64,000 nt of DNA from Pontibacillus salicampi. GTDB lineage: Bacteria; Bacillota; Bacilli; Bacillales; BH030062. Below the pieces are notes generated by a model. It was not told where the DNA came from, made no database searches, and saw only the letters and a list, made by a program, of their open reading frames with translations. This document shows positions 40,741 to 49,973 of the stretch, piece after piece (positions within the stretch are counted from its first letter, which is position 1; the number at the start of each line of letters is the position of its first letter). Where the stretch lies: NCBI RefSeq assembly GCF_042434395.1, contig NZ_JBHLTP010000011.1, positions 1 through 64,000 of the forward strand, in the 5' to 3' direction. Position numbers and translations under genes: made by a program.

Positions 40741-41665
40741 AAGCATTCTCCTTCTTATTAACCCAATGCATAAAAACATCCTCCAAGTGAGGTGTTATCG
40801 GAGTAACCTCATACATAGAAATTCCCTTAGCTGCAAGCGTATCTATTAAAAAAGGAATTTGATTTTCCTTCTCTAGTTGAATTACCCAGCGAGAACGACC
40901 ACTTTCTTCTCCTTGTTTCTCTTTATGCTTCACAAAGGAAGGAAGACTGGTTAGTTGATCCTCTTGATGAGAATCGAGTACGATTTCTATTTGTGCTTCA
41001 ATCATAATCAACTGCCGCCATTCCCCTTGTACAATATGTTCTCCCTTATGTATGATAGATACGTGGTCACAAACAGTTTCTACTTCATTCAACAGGTGAC
41101 TATTTAAAAATATGGTTTTACCTTGATCCTTCAAATAGAGCATTAAATCCCGAACATCTTTCCTTCCAATAGGGTCTAACGCAGAAGTTGGTTCGTCTAG
41201 AAATATCAAAGCAGGATCACTTAACAAGGCACATGCCAGCCCTATCCGTTGAGACATCCCTTTGGAATAGCCTTTAATTTTGTCGTTCTCGCGTCCGGAG
41301 AGCCCCACTAGATCAATGACTTCTTCTATCCTTTTCCTCCGATATTTTATAGGCAATTTACATAACTCTGCATGACTTTCTAACAGCTTTTTGCCTGTAA
41401 GCCAATCTGGATAACGAAACAATTCTGGTAAATACCCTACTTTCTCTCTAGATGCTGGAGTACCAATTGGCTCCCCAAGAAGGGTTCCTTCACCACTCGT
41501 TGGATGTAATAACCCTAGCATCGTTCTTACAAATGTGCTTTTTCCAGCCCCATTTGGTCCCAGAAAGCCATAGACTACCCCTTCTCCAACCTCAAGAGAA
41601 ATGTCCGTTATCCCTCCTTTTCCGTTATACGTTTTAGTTAATTTATTTGCTTCTAATACACTCAT
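40724..41665 (-). CDS. ABC transporter ATP-binding protein
   Basis: About 313 residues from ATG 41665 (AGGAG 8 nt upstream; an upstream in-frame ATG touches the site). Walker A GPNGAGKST near 37-45, the signature YSKGMSQR near 133, Walker B LIFLDEPTSALDP near 151-163, and the switch His in NSHLLNEV near 188-195. The C-terminal ~90 residues form the variable regulatory extension of drug/bacitracin-type exporters. Coupled to the permease gene and placed after the anti-sigma gene on the same strand. Confidence 0.9.
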   Translation of the reverse strand: MSVLEANKLTKTYNGKGGITDISLEVGEGVVYGFLGPNGAGKSTFVRTMLGLLHPTSGEGTLLGEPIGTPASREKVGYLPELFRYPDWLTGKKLLESHAELCKLPIKYRRKRIEEVIDLVGLSGRENDKIKGYSKGMSQRIGLACALLSDPALIFLDEPTSALDPIGRKDVRDLMLYLKDQGKTIFLNSHLLNEVETVCDHVSIIHKGEHIVQGEWRQLIMIEAQIEIVLDSHQEDQLTSLPSFVKHKEKQGEESGRSRWVIQLEKENQIPFLIDTLAAKGISMYEVTPITPHLEDVFMHWVNKKENAYVDYR

Positions 41666-41687
41666 TACCATCTCTCCTACGCAAAGT

Positions 41688-41717
41688 AGCTGATCCTATT
41701 ATTAGGATCAGCTTTTC
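41688..41717. terminator. Hairpin between anti-sigma gene and ABC genes
   Basis: AGCTGATCCTA / TAGGATCAGCT stem. The T-run is on the plus side (TTTTCTCTT), so termination of minus-strand transcription into the ABC genes would be inefficient, perhaps allowing read-through. Confidence 0.55.
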
Positions 41718-41726
41718 TCTTCCCTA

Positions 41727-42899
41727 TTATTTAGCAATTGCATTAGCATAACCTTCTAAATCTTTAACCGTCAATGCTTCTTCATCTTGGTTATAGCTCT
41801 CTAGAATATGAAATTCTTCACCAGACTGCCAAACGACAAAGTTTGCATATTCTGCCGCAACGGCGTATCCCTTTGATCCTTGTATGTCTATTTCGTTCAT
41901 CTCATGATTTCGGTCTTGCATGTATGGTATCGGAAGTGTTTTCTCTAAATTATCTATACTGTTGATTTGGCTTTTTATATTTTCTGGAAGGAACGGTAAC
42001 TCTGTTAGAATAGAGCGAATTTCATCTACAGATGCACCTTTAGGTACTGATATTTCTGGTGCACCCATATTCTGATACATAAATTGCCTATTATCTTCGG
42101 TCTCATAGGTTGCCTCATAGGATTCTGCAAGCTTCAGGGAAAAAGGCTTACCATCCAAACTATTATCTAACTGATTATCTGATCCAATTTGCTGTAACAT
42201 CGCATTGGCATCCTCCACATTTAACTGAAAGGTTATAGTAGATGAAGGTTTCACCATAAGATCGTGTTTGACTTCTGCTTGATTGATTTGAGGCAATGAA
42301 TAACCAGCCTGCTCTGCTTTTTCAAGCGAATCAAAAGATTTTATTTCTCCTTCCGTCTTTGTTTCTATTTCCCCTACACCTTTCAAATCAATTGTACCAT
42401 CTTCCAAATTACGAATCTCACTTTCCATTTGGTTTAAATCTGATTCAGTAATTTTAACTATTTCCATTTGGTTTACACGAAAAATGGATAAGAAGTTGTC
42501 AGCTGCAACTTGTACTTGAGGAATTGCTAGTGAGCCTACAAGAGTTGCTGCTGTTACCCCTGCAATGAGCCACCCTTTCGTTTTTTGTTTCATATTATCC
42601 CAACCCTTCCTTTCATATGTCATATCTTCCCGCTTAACCTCAACATTGGCTTCTGCATCTCTTGTTGTCCGTTCACTTGTAATCTGATTTTCAAATCGAC
42701 TCCACGCTGCCTCCACATCCATGTCCATATCGGATTCTCCAAAGTGAGTATCCATTGTATGTTCTAACTCTTTTAGCTCCTGCACATATTGACGGCAAAT
42801 GCTGCATTCTCTGAGATGCTGCATTACTTGCTTTTTATCTTCTCGTGATAGTTCGTCATCCAAATAGGCTTGAAGAGAACCCAAATCAGAGCATCTCAT
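41727..42899 (-). CDS. Zinc-finger anti-sigma factor with extracytoplasmic sensor domain
   Basis: 390 residues. N-terminal zf-HC2 motif with His28, Cys32 and Cys35 (HLRECSIC) that holds the sigma factor in the cytoplasm. One membrane span at about 107-125 (GWLIAGVTAATLVGSLAIP). The external ~265 residues include a GYSLPQINQAEVKHDLMV segment and an internal domain resembling DUF4367-type sensors. It starts one base after the ECF sigma stop. Signal-induced proteolysis or a conformational release is the usual mechanism; which applies is unknown. Confidence 0.85.
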   Translation of the reverse strand: MRCSDLGSLQAYLDDELSREDKKQVMQHLRECSICRQYVQELKELEHTMDTHFGESDMDMDVEAAWSRFENQITSERTTRDAEANVEVKREDMTYERKGWDNMKQKTKGWLIAGVTAATLVGSLAIPQVQVAADNFLSIFRVNQMEIVKITESDLNQMESEIRNLEDGTIDLKGVGEIETKTEGEIKSFDSLEKAEQAGYSLPQINQAEVKHDLMVKPSSTITFQLNVEDANAMLQQIGSDNQLDNSLDGKPFSLKLAESYEATYETEDNRQFMYQNMGAPEISVPKGASVDEIRSILTELPFLPENIKSQINSIDNLEKTLPIPYMQDRNHEMNEIDIQGSKGYAVAAEYANFVVWQSGEEFHILESYNQDEEALTVKDLEGYANAIAK

Positions 42900-42900
42900 A

Positions 42901-43461
42901 CTATTCTTCTCCTTTCATGCTGGCATATATGTTTTTAAAGCGTCTTTTTGCTCTAGCTAACAATGTTCCTATAGATGTAACCTCCACTCCGACAGCGTCT
43001 GCAATATCCCTATATGGAAAACCGGAATACTTCAGTAAAAGAATTGTTCTATCCCGCTCGCTCATAGAATGCAAAATCTCCTGGACCTCTGTAATATTCT
43101 CCTGCCGCAGTACATTTTCTTCTAAGGATGCTTCTTCTTGCTCCATGTAATGAGATTCTTTCTCTAAGCGCTTATCATGCCGCTTTTCACTTCGTATACG
43201 GTTATAGGCTGTATGTACAGAAGTAGTCATTAGCCATGCGGGTAAGTGCTCAATTGATTCCCAATCAGTATGATACAATTTCATGAACACTTCCTGAGCA
43301 ACGTCCTCTGAGGCTTGCTTATTTTGTACAATCGTCCATACCTTCCGAACTACTCGAGGATAATATTGACGAAAAATATCTTTAAATTCACTATAGGAAG
43401 CTTCTTGTTGAGATATATTTTCGGTACCGTCTTCCTTCTTCAATTGAGCCTTCACCTCCAC
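42901..43461 (-). CDS. ECF RNA polymerase sigma factor
   Basis: 186 residues. Region 2 ~25-95 (FKDIFRQYYPRVVRKVWTIV, then SEDVAQEVFMKLY) and region 4 ~125-180 (LHSMSERDRTILLLKYSGFP, then YRDIADAVGVEVTSIGTLLA). Region 3 is absent, as in ECF factors. GTG start with GAGGAGG 7 nt upstream. It is cotranscribed with its anti-sigma factor. A TGTCAC-N16-GTGTCT pair about 50 bp upstream could be the autoregulated promoter. Confidence 0.88.
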   Translation of the reverse strand: MEVKAQLKKEDGTENISQQEASYSEFKDIFRQYYPRVVRKVWTIVQNKQASEDVAQEVFMKLYHTDWESIEHLPAWLMTTSVHTAYNRIRSEKRHDKRLEKESHYMEQEEASLEENVLRQENITEVQEILHSMSERDRTILLLKYSGFPYRDIADAVGVEVTSIGTLLARAKRRFKNIYASMKGEE

Positions 43462-43591
43462 GAAGCTACCTCCTCTCTTAGAGCTCTCATATAGGAGACA
43501 CCACTATCCATTTATTTGTGACAGGAGGAACAAAAATAATTATGTTTAGCATATCCGAAAATATGTAAAAATGCGACAGCACATCATACAA

Positions 43592-43624
43592 AAAGAGCTA
43601 TCCAAGTGTCATGGATAGCTCTTC
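43592..43624 (-). terminator. Terminator of the secreted repeat protein gene
   Basis: AAGAGCTATCC / GGATAGCTCTT stem with 9-nt loop, followed on the minus strand by TTTTTGTATG. Confidence 0.8.
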
Positions 43625-43653
43625 TAAGGGGAAGGGAATCGAGAATAGGTTGT

Positions 43654-44445
43654 TTATAGAGCTGTTTCTTGCTGCTCTTCCTCCGTATTGCTGCTGTTTT
43701 CGTTAGTCTTATGTTCATGCGGTATTTTCATACCAAAGGAAATATCCACTCCTAGCTCCTCTAATTGCTGCTGTGCTTCTTCCTTTGTCAAATCACCGGA
43801 CTTTACTTGCTCAAATATCTCCTTTATCTGAGCCCGAGTTTCTTCATCTACATCAGCAAAAGGCTGTCCTTTCATGCCGTGATGGTGTCGTTTACTCGGA
43901 GGGAGCTCCACCCCTAATGCCTCTAGCTTTTCCTGAGCTTCTTCTTTTGTTATTTCACCATTTTTTACTTGCTCTTTAATGGATTCCAGTTGGGCTTTTG
44001 TTTCTTCGTCTAAATTGTCTTGAGGTTTAGAGGGATGAGTTATACCCAATTCTTCTAACTGTGTCTTAGCCTCATCCTTTGACAATTCACCATTCTTCAC
44101 TTGCTCTTTAATAGCTTCCATTTGTTCTCTAGTTTCTTCGTCCAGGTCCTGGGCAAAACCAAAGTGACCTTTTGCTCCGAAATCTCGCTTGCTGTATGGA
44201 AGAGAAAAGCCTAATTCTTCAAATTGCTCTTTCATTTCTTCCTTAGTAATTTCACCATTTTTCATTTGTTCACGTAATTCTTTCACCTGCGTAAGTACTT
44301 CCTCATCCACTTGCTCCATTGATGACTTGAATTGTTCTTTAGACACAGATTGTTCTTCTGCGCTAGCATTACTAAACCCAACTAATGAAGTTCCACCTAC
44401 AAGTGCGATGGTTCCAATTGCCATAGTTTGTACGAGTTTTTTCAT
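43654..44445 (-). CDS. Secreted protein of four imperfect helical repeats, unknown
   Basis: 263 residues. Signal peptide ~1-29 (SNASA-EEQ cut). The body consists of four units of about 40-55 residues, each reading roughly DEET-QI--I-EQVKNGEITK then EEAQ-QLEELG, starting near residues 49, 98, 142 and 200. Linkers are rich in His, Lys and Phe (KRHHHGMKGQPF; KRDFGAKGHFGF). The charged helical hairpin units could bind metal, peptide or wall polymer. It lies just upstream of the ECF sigma/anti-sigma genes on the same strand but has its own terminator. Not assigned to a family. Confidence 0.75.
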   Translation of the reverse strand: MKKLVQTMAIGTIALVGGTSLVGFSNASAEEQSVSKEQFKSSMEQVDEEVLTQVKELREQMKNGEITKEEMKEQFEELGFSLPYSKRDFGAKGHFGFAQDLDEETREQMEAIKEQVKNGELSKDEAKTQLEELGITHPSKPQDNLDEETKAQLESIKEQVKNGEITKEEAQEKLEALGVELPPSKRHHHGMKGQPFADVDEETRAQIKEIFEQVKSGDLTKEEAQQQLEELGVDISFGMKIPHEHKTNENSSNTEEEQQETAL

Positions 44446-44881
44446 TTCATTGCTTCCTCCTTTAAGTAGCTTACACTCTTATCATAACCAGCTTATTTCT
44501 AGAAGTTATCAGGAGAATCTTTAGATTTTCTTAAGATATTGGTTTCTTACACTTTTACTTTATAAAGACAATAATGGATGTTTCATTGATTCCTATATTC
44601 TTGGATATGATATCCGAAGGGTTATCGAGCTAATAGTTGGTAAAGGTAGAGGGTAGTTGGAGTGCAGGAATAGCTTACTAACCAGTATCGTCATACTACA
44701 TTAAAGTGAAGGACCCTACTCTACTTCAAATCATGCTCAAAAAGCACGTTCTCGATAAAATGATTACCACACACATCAATACAGAGACTATATTATGAAT
44801 AGATATAAGTCCATTTCGTTTCTTTGCCATCCTACTTCAAAATCAATATACTGAATGTAAAAGATTAGAAAGGGGATAAGG
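44446..44881. other. Gene-free stretch
   Basis: About 435 bp of AT-rich DNA with promoters of the two divergent flanking genes. I see no repeat, RNA element or small gene with a ribosome site. Confidence 0.5.
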
Positions 44882-45250
44882 TTGAGTATTAGGATAAAAA
44901 GAATATATAGCATAGCCTGTAAAGAGGATGGGTGTCGTATTCTTGTTGATGGTGTTTGGCCAAGAGGGGTTTCTAAACAAGAGGCTCAAATAGAGTATTG
45001 GAAGAAAGCTGTAGCTCCTTCCAAGGAACTTAGACAATGGTTCCAACACGATCCAGCGAAGTATAACGATTTTAAAGAAGCCTATAAGAAAGAATTAAAT
45101 AATGTAGAAGAGAAAAGAGAAGCATTATCCGCTCTAAAGCAATTAGTAAAGGCGCAGGAAAAAGAAGTAACCTTATTATTTGGTGCGAAAGAGGAAACAT
45201 TCAATCACGCCAACGTATTAAAAGAGATATTAGATCATCAGCCTGTATAA
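44882..45250 (+). CDS. DUF488-family protein
   Basis: 122 residues, TTG start 6 nt after GGGG. The family pattern is KRIYSIACKEDGCRILVDGV then WPRGVSK..., a central WKKAVAPSKELRQWFQHDPA and a C-terminal VTLLFGAKEETFNHANVL. The usual VDR(L/V)WPRG has Gly in place of Arg here. DUF488 proteins are small, cytoplasmic and of unknown function. Monocistronic, followed by a terminator. Confidence 0.85.
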   Translation: MSIRIKRIYSIACKEDGCRILVDGVWPRGVSKQEAQIEYWKKAVAPSKELRQWFQHDPAKYNDFKEAYKKELNNVEEKREALSALKQLVKAQEKEVTLLFGAKEETFNHANVLKEILDHQPV

Positions 45251-45327
45251 CGTATTCCATTTTGTAGATGGTATAGGGCGGACTAACAAAGAGATTGACT
45301 AATGAAGTGAAGGAGTGAATAGAAAAA

Positions 45328-45358
45328 GAGACTCGTATCTGTTATAACGAGTCTCTCC
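45328..45358. terminator. Bidirectional terminator
   Basis: GAGACTCGT / ACGAGTCTC stem with A-run on one side and TCCTTC on the other, between convergent genes. Confidence 0.75.
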
Positions 45359-45362
45359 TTCA

Positions 45363-46838
45363 TTAAGAACTATATCTTATCGCATCTGCTCTTTCAGCAG
45401 TATCCTTCATAGTATTAGCAATCATAGTACTATCTTGACTTAACGACTCCACCGTTGCACTCATTTCTTCCATACCAGCACTCGCCTCCTCTATAATAGA
45501 GGCTAATTCCGTCGTGGATTTTTCTACTTCTGTACTATTTTCCATTACGTCTGCAGCAACGGTTTCGGTTTGTTGTACATCTTGAGTAATACTTTCGATT
45601 ATCCCTTTTAAATGGGAAAAATACTGAGTAATATCCTCAGAGGACTGTTTAATAATCTCGACCTTTTCCTCACTAGTTTCCATCTTGGTTAATGTTTCTT
45701 TGTTATTTTGATTTACTTCCATAAGGTTGCTCGTAATTTGTTCAGCAGTATCGTTCGTTAATTCTGCAAGCTTTCTAATTTCTTCAGCAACGACAGAAAA
45801 TCCTTTACCTGCTTCTCCTGCTCTTGCTGCTTCAATGGATGCATTGAGAGCGAGTAAGTTAGTTTGTTCTGATATTTGCTTAATTCGATCGGAGAATGTA
45901 TTCGTTTCCTGGACTTTTTGACTTAAATGTTGAAATGTTTCATTCAAATCATGAATAAAGCTTTGAATTTCTCTGGTATCTTTCGAGAAGGCTGTTACTT
46001 TAGTCTCGCCGTCCATCGTTAAGGAGGTTGCCCCTTGTAATTCCTTTGTTAGATGATGGATTTGCTCACTTAATTGGCTCATCAGTTCTCTGGAATGGGT
46101 CGTATGATCAGAAATACCTCCGATTTGTTCACTCTGCTGTTGACTTCCTGCTGCCATTTCTTGTAGTGCAACTCGCATATCTCCTTGTGCTTCCTGATTC
46201 TGTTGAACACGTCCATTTACTTTGGTAATACTGTCAACAATAGTAGAAACGTTTTGTTCTAATTGCTCTTTCTGCCTAACCTGCTCCTTGGAGAAGGTTT
46301 CACTATCCTGCAGAAGCTTCTCCACTTGCATTTCTTGCCTGTAATGCAAATGAATCAGCACGCCAAGAATGGCTCCGGATAACAAAAAGGTTAAAAAGAT
46401 GGTCGGTCCATTGGCAGTTAAGCTTGCTGTTTCTTTTGAGCTGAAAAGTAAAGATAAAATAATAGTACACAATCCTAAAAAGTATCCAATAGCAAAGACA
46501 AGCCTTTTAAAATGGACCACAGAGAAGATAGCAAGGAAGTAGCTTACGAGCACGACCATCCATCCTCCTCCAGCGAAAAAAACGCCTAGCATGGTAAAAA
46601 TATTTGTAAGGACTACACTGATATATGGAAAAAACATGTATCGTTTTAACCACACATGAGAAACCAGGAAAAGAGACAAAAACAATACAATTTCGATACC
46701 GAAAATAGTGATTGCTTCCCCGTTTTGCTCGGCAATAGATTTCGTAAAGGCGGTGAGTAAGGAAACGGAAAACGCCACAAACATCAGTATATTTTTCTTC
46801 TTTGTATCCTGTGTCCTCATTTGATCAACTGAATTCAT
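45363..46838 (-). CDS. Methyl-accepting chemotaxis protein without external sensor domain
   Basis: 491 residues from ATG 46838 (AAAGGAGG 8 nt ahead). About six membrane spans in residues 15-175 with very short loops, then a cytoplasmic coiled-coil signalling domain. Its hairpin tip reads ISEQTNLLALNASIEAARAG followed by EAGKGFSVVAEEIRKLAE, the fully conserved CheA/CheW contact. There is no large extracellular ligand domain and no HAMP domain visible, so the membrane part itself may be the sensor (membrane potential, redox or lipid state). Confidence 0.9.
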   Translation of the reverse strand: MNSVDQMRTQDTKKKNILMFVAFSVSLLTAFTKSIAEQNGEAITIFGIEIVLFLSLFLVSHVWLKRYMFFPYISVVLTNIFTMLGVFFAGGGWMVVLVSYFLAIFSVVHFKRLVFAIGYFLGLCTIILSLLFSSKETASLTANGPTIFLTFLLSGAILGVLIHLHYRQEMQVEKLLQDSETFSKEQVRQKEQLEQNVSTIVDSITKVNGRVQQNQEAQGDMRVALQEMAAGSQQQSEQIGGISDHTTHSRELMSQLSEQIHHLTKELQGATSLTMDGETKVTAFSKDTREIQSFIHDLNETFQHLSQKVQETNTFSDRIKQISEQTNLLALNASIEAARAGEAGKGFSVVAEEIRKLAELTNDTAEQITSNLMEVNQNNKETLTKMETSEEKVEIIKQSSEDITQYFSHLKGIIESITQDVQQTETVAADVMENSTEVEKSTTELASIIEEASAGMEEMSATVESLSQDSTMIANTMKDTAERADAIRYSS

Positions 46839-46862
46839 TTTCTTCCTCCTTTGTAAAATGCA

Positions 46863-46888
46863 GAAAAACGTCCTCAATTAAGGACGTA
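46863..46888 (-). terminator. Terminator overlapping the SDR stop codon
   Basis: ACGTCCT / AGGACGT stem with TTTTT following on the minus strand. Confidence 0.8.
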
Positions 46889-47645
46889 TATCTGATTTAA
46901 AAGCGGTGAGCCCGTCATCTGCCATAACTACTGTACCATTAACCACATTTCCTTCATCAGAAGCAAGGAACGCTACTACATTAGCAATTTCTTGCGGATC
47001 AATTAGTTTTCTCCGGAGCTGTTGTCGTTCCATATATTCTAAGAGCCCTCTATCTCGATAGCCTTGTACGATATTTGTATCCACTCCACCTGGCCCTATA
47101 CCGACAACACGAATACCGTGAGGTGCTAATTCTAACGCCCCATGCTTAGTAAGCATAACGACAGCACCTTTGGCAGCCTGATAGCCAGTTACACCTAACG
47201 TCCCTACAAAACCAAAGACAGAGGCATTATTAATAATGGCACCTTTTACACCTAGCTCTTTCATTTTCTTTGCAGCAGCCAGCATTCCATAATAAACACC
47301 GTGTTGATTAACATCGACCACTTTATGGTAATCTTCTACAGGATGATCGAGGAAAGGTTTATTTAGTCCAATTCCTGCATTATTAAACATCACATCAATC
47401 GTCCCATATGTATCAATCGCAAATTGTACTAAATCTTCTACTTCCTCGTAGGCTGTAACATCTGTTCTTTTAAAAACAGCATTTCCATTTGTATCTGATA
47501 TGGATTGTGCCAATTCCTGACCCGCTTCTTCCTTAACGTCAGCAATGACTACAGATGCACCCTCTTCTACAAATTTTAGCGCTGTGGCTTTGCCAATTCC
47601 ATCAGCTCCACCAGTAATTACTGCCACCTTATGTGTAAGTCTCAT
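46878..47645 (-). CDS. Short-chain dehydrogenase/reductase
   Basis: 255 residues from ATG 47645 (AGGAG 9 nt upstream); an ATG nine bases earlier touches the site. Classical SDR with TGGADGIG (~12), NNAGIG (~88), catalytic Ser in NNASVFG, GYQAAKGA (YxxxK, ~155-160) and PGGVDT. The C-terminus ends in NGTVVMADDGLTAF. Related members oxidise glucose, hydroxybutyrate or cyclohexanol; the substrate is undetermined. Monocistronic. Confidence 0.87.
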   Translation of the reverse strand: MRLTHKVAVITGGADGIGKATALKFVEEGASVVIADVKEEAGQELAQSISDTNGNAVFKRTDVTAYEEVEDLVQFAIDTYGTIDVMFNNAGIGLNKPFLDHPVEDYHKVVDVNQHGVYYGMLAAAKKMKELGVKGAIINNASVFGFVGTLGVTGYQAAKGAVVMLTKHGALELAPHGIRVVGIGPGGVDTNIVQGYRDRGLLEYMERQQLRRKLIDPQEIANVVAFLASDEGNVVNGTVVMADDGLTAFKSDIRP

Positions 47646-47851
47646 ATTATTCATCTCCTGTGTGTTAATAAATCTATCCTTATTTATTTCGGAAAAATAA
47701 GTAATAAGTTTATCTTATCCACCTCAAATTGCCAGCTATTATTAAAATACACAACTTACTACCTACATATTTAGCAGCTAACACTCGAGCATCGATTTAC
47801 AAAATGATTAGAAGTGAGTATTTATACCCATGACGGAATCTAGACAAATAA

Positions 47852-47913
47852 TAAATGCCACACAAAGAACCGCCAGGTCATTTCTAGCCTGACGGTTCTT
47901 TGTGTGGCATTTA
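47852..47913 (-). terminator. Long terminator hairpin
   Basis: AAATGCCACACAAAGAACCG pairs with CGGTTCTTTGTGTGGCATTT, plus an inner CCAGG / CCTGA helix. A stem of more than 20 bp, unusually long, after the ornithine-cyclodeaminase-like gene. Confidence 0.85.
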
Positions 47914-47928
47914 TTGCTTTTGGAATGC

Positions 47929-48858
47929 TCACTCATAGAGCCTTTCATACAATTTCTTGGTAGCTAATAAATCGTATATAGAAGAACCTACACATTTAAA
48001 TAAGGAGACATTATTTGTCGGTTGTTTGCCCGATTGTACAATAGTATCAAGCGTATCAAATGTATCGGTAGGACGCAGCTCCTTCGCCCGAATCATATCA
48101 CCTGATTCGTGTAAAGCGGCTGGCTGGTCCATATAAATATGGGGCACGTTCTGAAGTATAGAATCAGGAATTTCCTGCATATCTGGTCGGAAGGAACCCA
48201 CTGCTGTAATATGCTTTGCTCCCCAAGCAGCAGGACTAATTTCCGGTAATACTGGTGAGGAGGAGCCTGTTACCGTAACCAGTATATCTGCCTTCTCGAC
48301 TACCTCGTCCACAGACGCCGTATGTACAGTTAACTGCGGGTATTTGTCTTGTACCTGCTGTTGAAATAGCTCAAGCTTCTCAGTGGTTCTGCTATAGACA
48401 TACACTTCTGTGATATCTCGTACAGCCATTGCCGCCTCCAAATGAGTCCAAGCTTGAACACCAGTCCCTATTAAACCTAAAACAGTCGCATTCAGAGGAG
48501 ACAAATACTTCATGCCAAGACCGCCTATTGCTGCTGTACGAATTCCAGTCATTTGATTTCCATCAAACGTTAAAACAGGCTCCATTGTATCCCTCTTGTA
48601 TAGAACAATTACGGTATTCACCATAGGCTTGTTCCATTGGCTATTATCTGGTGATACCCCTGCAATTTTTACGGAGTAATAGTTGTCATAAAACGCGGGC
48701 ATTAACAAGGCTGTCCGCTTTTCATCCTCAACGTGCATACGATCTGGGTTAATCATACCTTCTTTTTCCTTGTCCTGATGAAACCGTTCATATTCTTCCA
48801 TAACATCTTTCACACTGAGATAATTTGTAATATCTTCTGTCAAATAATTCATGTGCAT
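47929..48858 (-). CDS. Ornithine cyclodeaminase/mu-crystallin family protein
   Basis: About 309 residues. The N-terminal substrate domain includes RTALLMPAFYDNYYSVKIAG, with the Lys typical of the family; the Rossmann domain has LGLIGTGVQAWTHLEAAMAV (GxGxQ, ~125-145) and later AVGSFRPDMQEIP. Members include ornithine cyclodeaminase, alanine dehydrogenase and ketimine reductase; I cannot choose. GGAGG lies 4 nt before ATG 48858. It follows the DUF1028 gene on the same strand by about 90 bp, and they may form one unit. Confidence 0.87.
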   Translation of the reverse strand: MHMNYLTEDITNYLSVKDVMEEYERFHQDKEKEGMINPDRMHVEDEKRTALLMPAFYDNYYSVKIAGVSPDNSQWNKPMVNTVIVLYKRDTMEPVLTFDGNQMTGIRTAAIGGLGMKYLSPLNATVLGLIGTGVQAWTHLEAAMAVRDITEVYVYSRTTEKLELFQQQVQDKYPQLTVHTASVDEVVEKADILVTVTGSSSPVLPEISPAAWGAKHITAVGSFRPDMQEIPDSILQNVPHIYMDQPAALHESGDMIRAKELRPTDTFDTLDTIVQSGKQPTNNVSLFKCVGSSIYDLLATKKLYERLYE

Positions 48859-48949
48859 CAAGCCTCCCGTTGCATAATGTGTGTAGCACCATTATAAAGA
48901 CGTTTGGCTAAATGTTCAAAAAATCAAGCCTTCCGATAGATGCCTATGA

Positions 48950-49819
48950 CTACATCCTTTTCATAAACTCCAGCACTTCTAAATCAATCTTACCTTTCTC
49001 CAGTTCACGTTCTTCAAAGTTCTCCTTATGGAGAAAAGCAGCAAAATTTTTATATAGAATATCGTCCACTACATGAACGGTTGGTATATAGCCAATCCTC
49101 TTAAGCTGCTTGCTCAACTCCTGTCGAACCTCTCCTTCGATTACTGCAATGTTTTCTTCCTTTGTCATACCAAAATAGAGCTGATGAAGATAGTAGAGCC
49201 TGCTCAATTCATGAATAGGTTCTTTATGGTCATCAACACGTAAGTCAATAAATCGATCATTAAAAGCTCCATACCCACCTTGTTCTTTTGCAACATAGAG
49301 TGCTGCAGACTGCTTTCCGCGTTTATCTCCCCCAGCATATTGACCAGCTTCTAAAGCAGCAAGTAATCGTTCAGCCAAGGTACCCTTTATCGTTTCAAAT
49401 TTATTAACCATTTCATCTATTGTTTCCTCATCTACCAAAATATTTCCTTGTACAGCAAAATTCTCACCTGTTCTCCCTCCTGCATATGGGTAACAATCTA
49501 CTCCTGTAAAGGAAGCTGCTCTACCTTGAACATCTACAATCCCGACCTGCCGCATATCTTTATTTGAATCTTCTTCTGTTAGTGTCCGTATGGCTTCCTC
49601 AGGAGACATTCCCTGCTGCAGTAATTGAAGTCCATTTGGACCATAGGAAGGATTCGCAAGAGATTGTGTCGCAACAGCTCCTACTCCTGCTTTTGCCCAT
49701 GGAACCACAGACCCTACACCTAGAAATTTTGACTGCACTGCCACACCGACCTCTCCTGAAACAGGGTCGTACCCTGCAATAGAAAAAGTAGACACGAGTT
49801 TACTTTTAGGTTGTCTCAT
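48950..49819 (-). CDS. DUF1028-family (Ntn-hydrolase-like) protein
   Basis: 289 residues from ATG 49819 with AGGAGG 6 nt upstream. The conserved start STFSIAGYDPVSGEVGVAVQ then SKFLGVGSVVPWAKAGVGAV and ATQSLANPSYGPNGL is diagnostic for DUF1028. The GRTGENFAVQGNIL stretch follows near 120. The C-terminal ~80 residues are a helical extension. The fold is proposed to be that of Ntn hydrolases, and genes occur beside amino-acid or peptidase genes, in agreement with the ornithine-cyclodeaminase-like neighbour. Confidence 0.88.
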   Translation of the reverse strand: MRQPKSKLVSTFSIAGYDPVSGEVGVAVQSKFLGVGSVVPWAKAGVGAVATQSLANPSYGPNGLQLLQQGMSPEEAIRTLTEEDSNKDMRQVGIVDVQGRAASFTGVDCYPYAGGRTGENFAVQGNILVDEETIDEMVNKFETIKGTLAERLLAALEAGQYAGGDKRGKQSAALYVAKEQGGYGAFNDRFIDLRVDDHKEPIHELSRLYYLHQLYFGMTKEENIAVIEGEVRQELSKQLKRIGYIPTVHVVDDILYKNFAAFLHKENFEERELEKGKIDLEVLEFMKRM

Positions 49820-49973
49820 CTTATCTCCTCCTTTTAGCATTACTCCTCCGCTCTCAACATACAGAATATGTAAAGCGTTCCCATAATGTAAATCTGCATA
49901 TAGATTTCCTTTTTTGTCGATGATGAAAACATAATCTCACTCCTGTTGATTAACTAAAGAAAGGGAGATAAAC

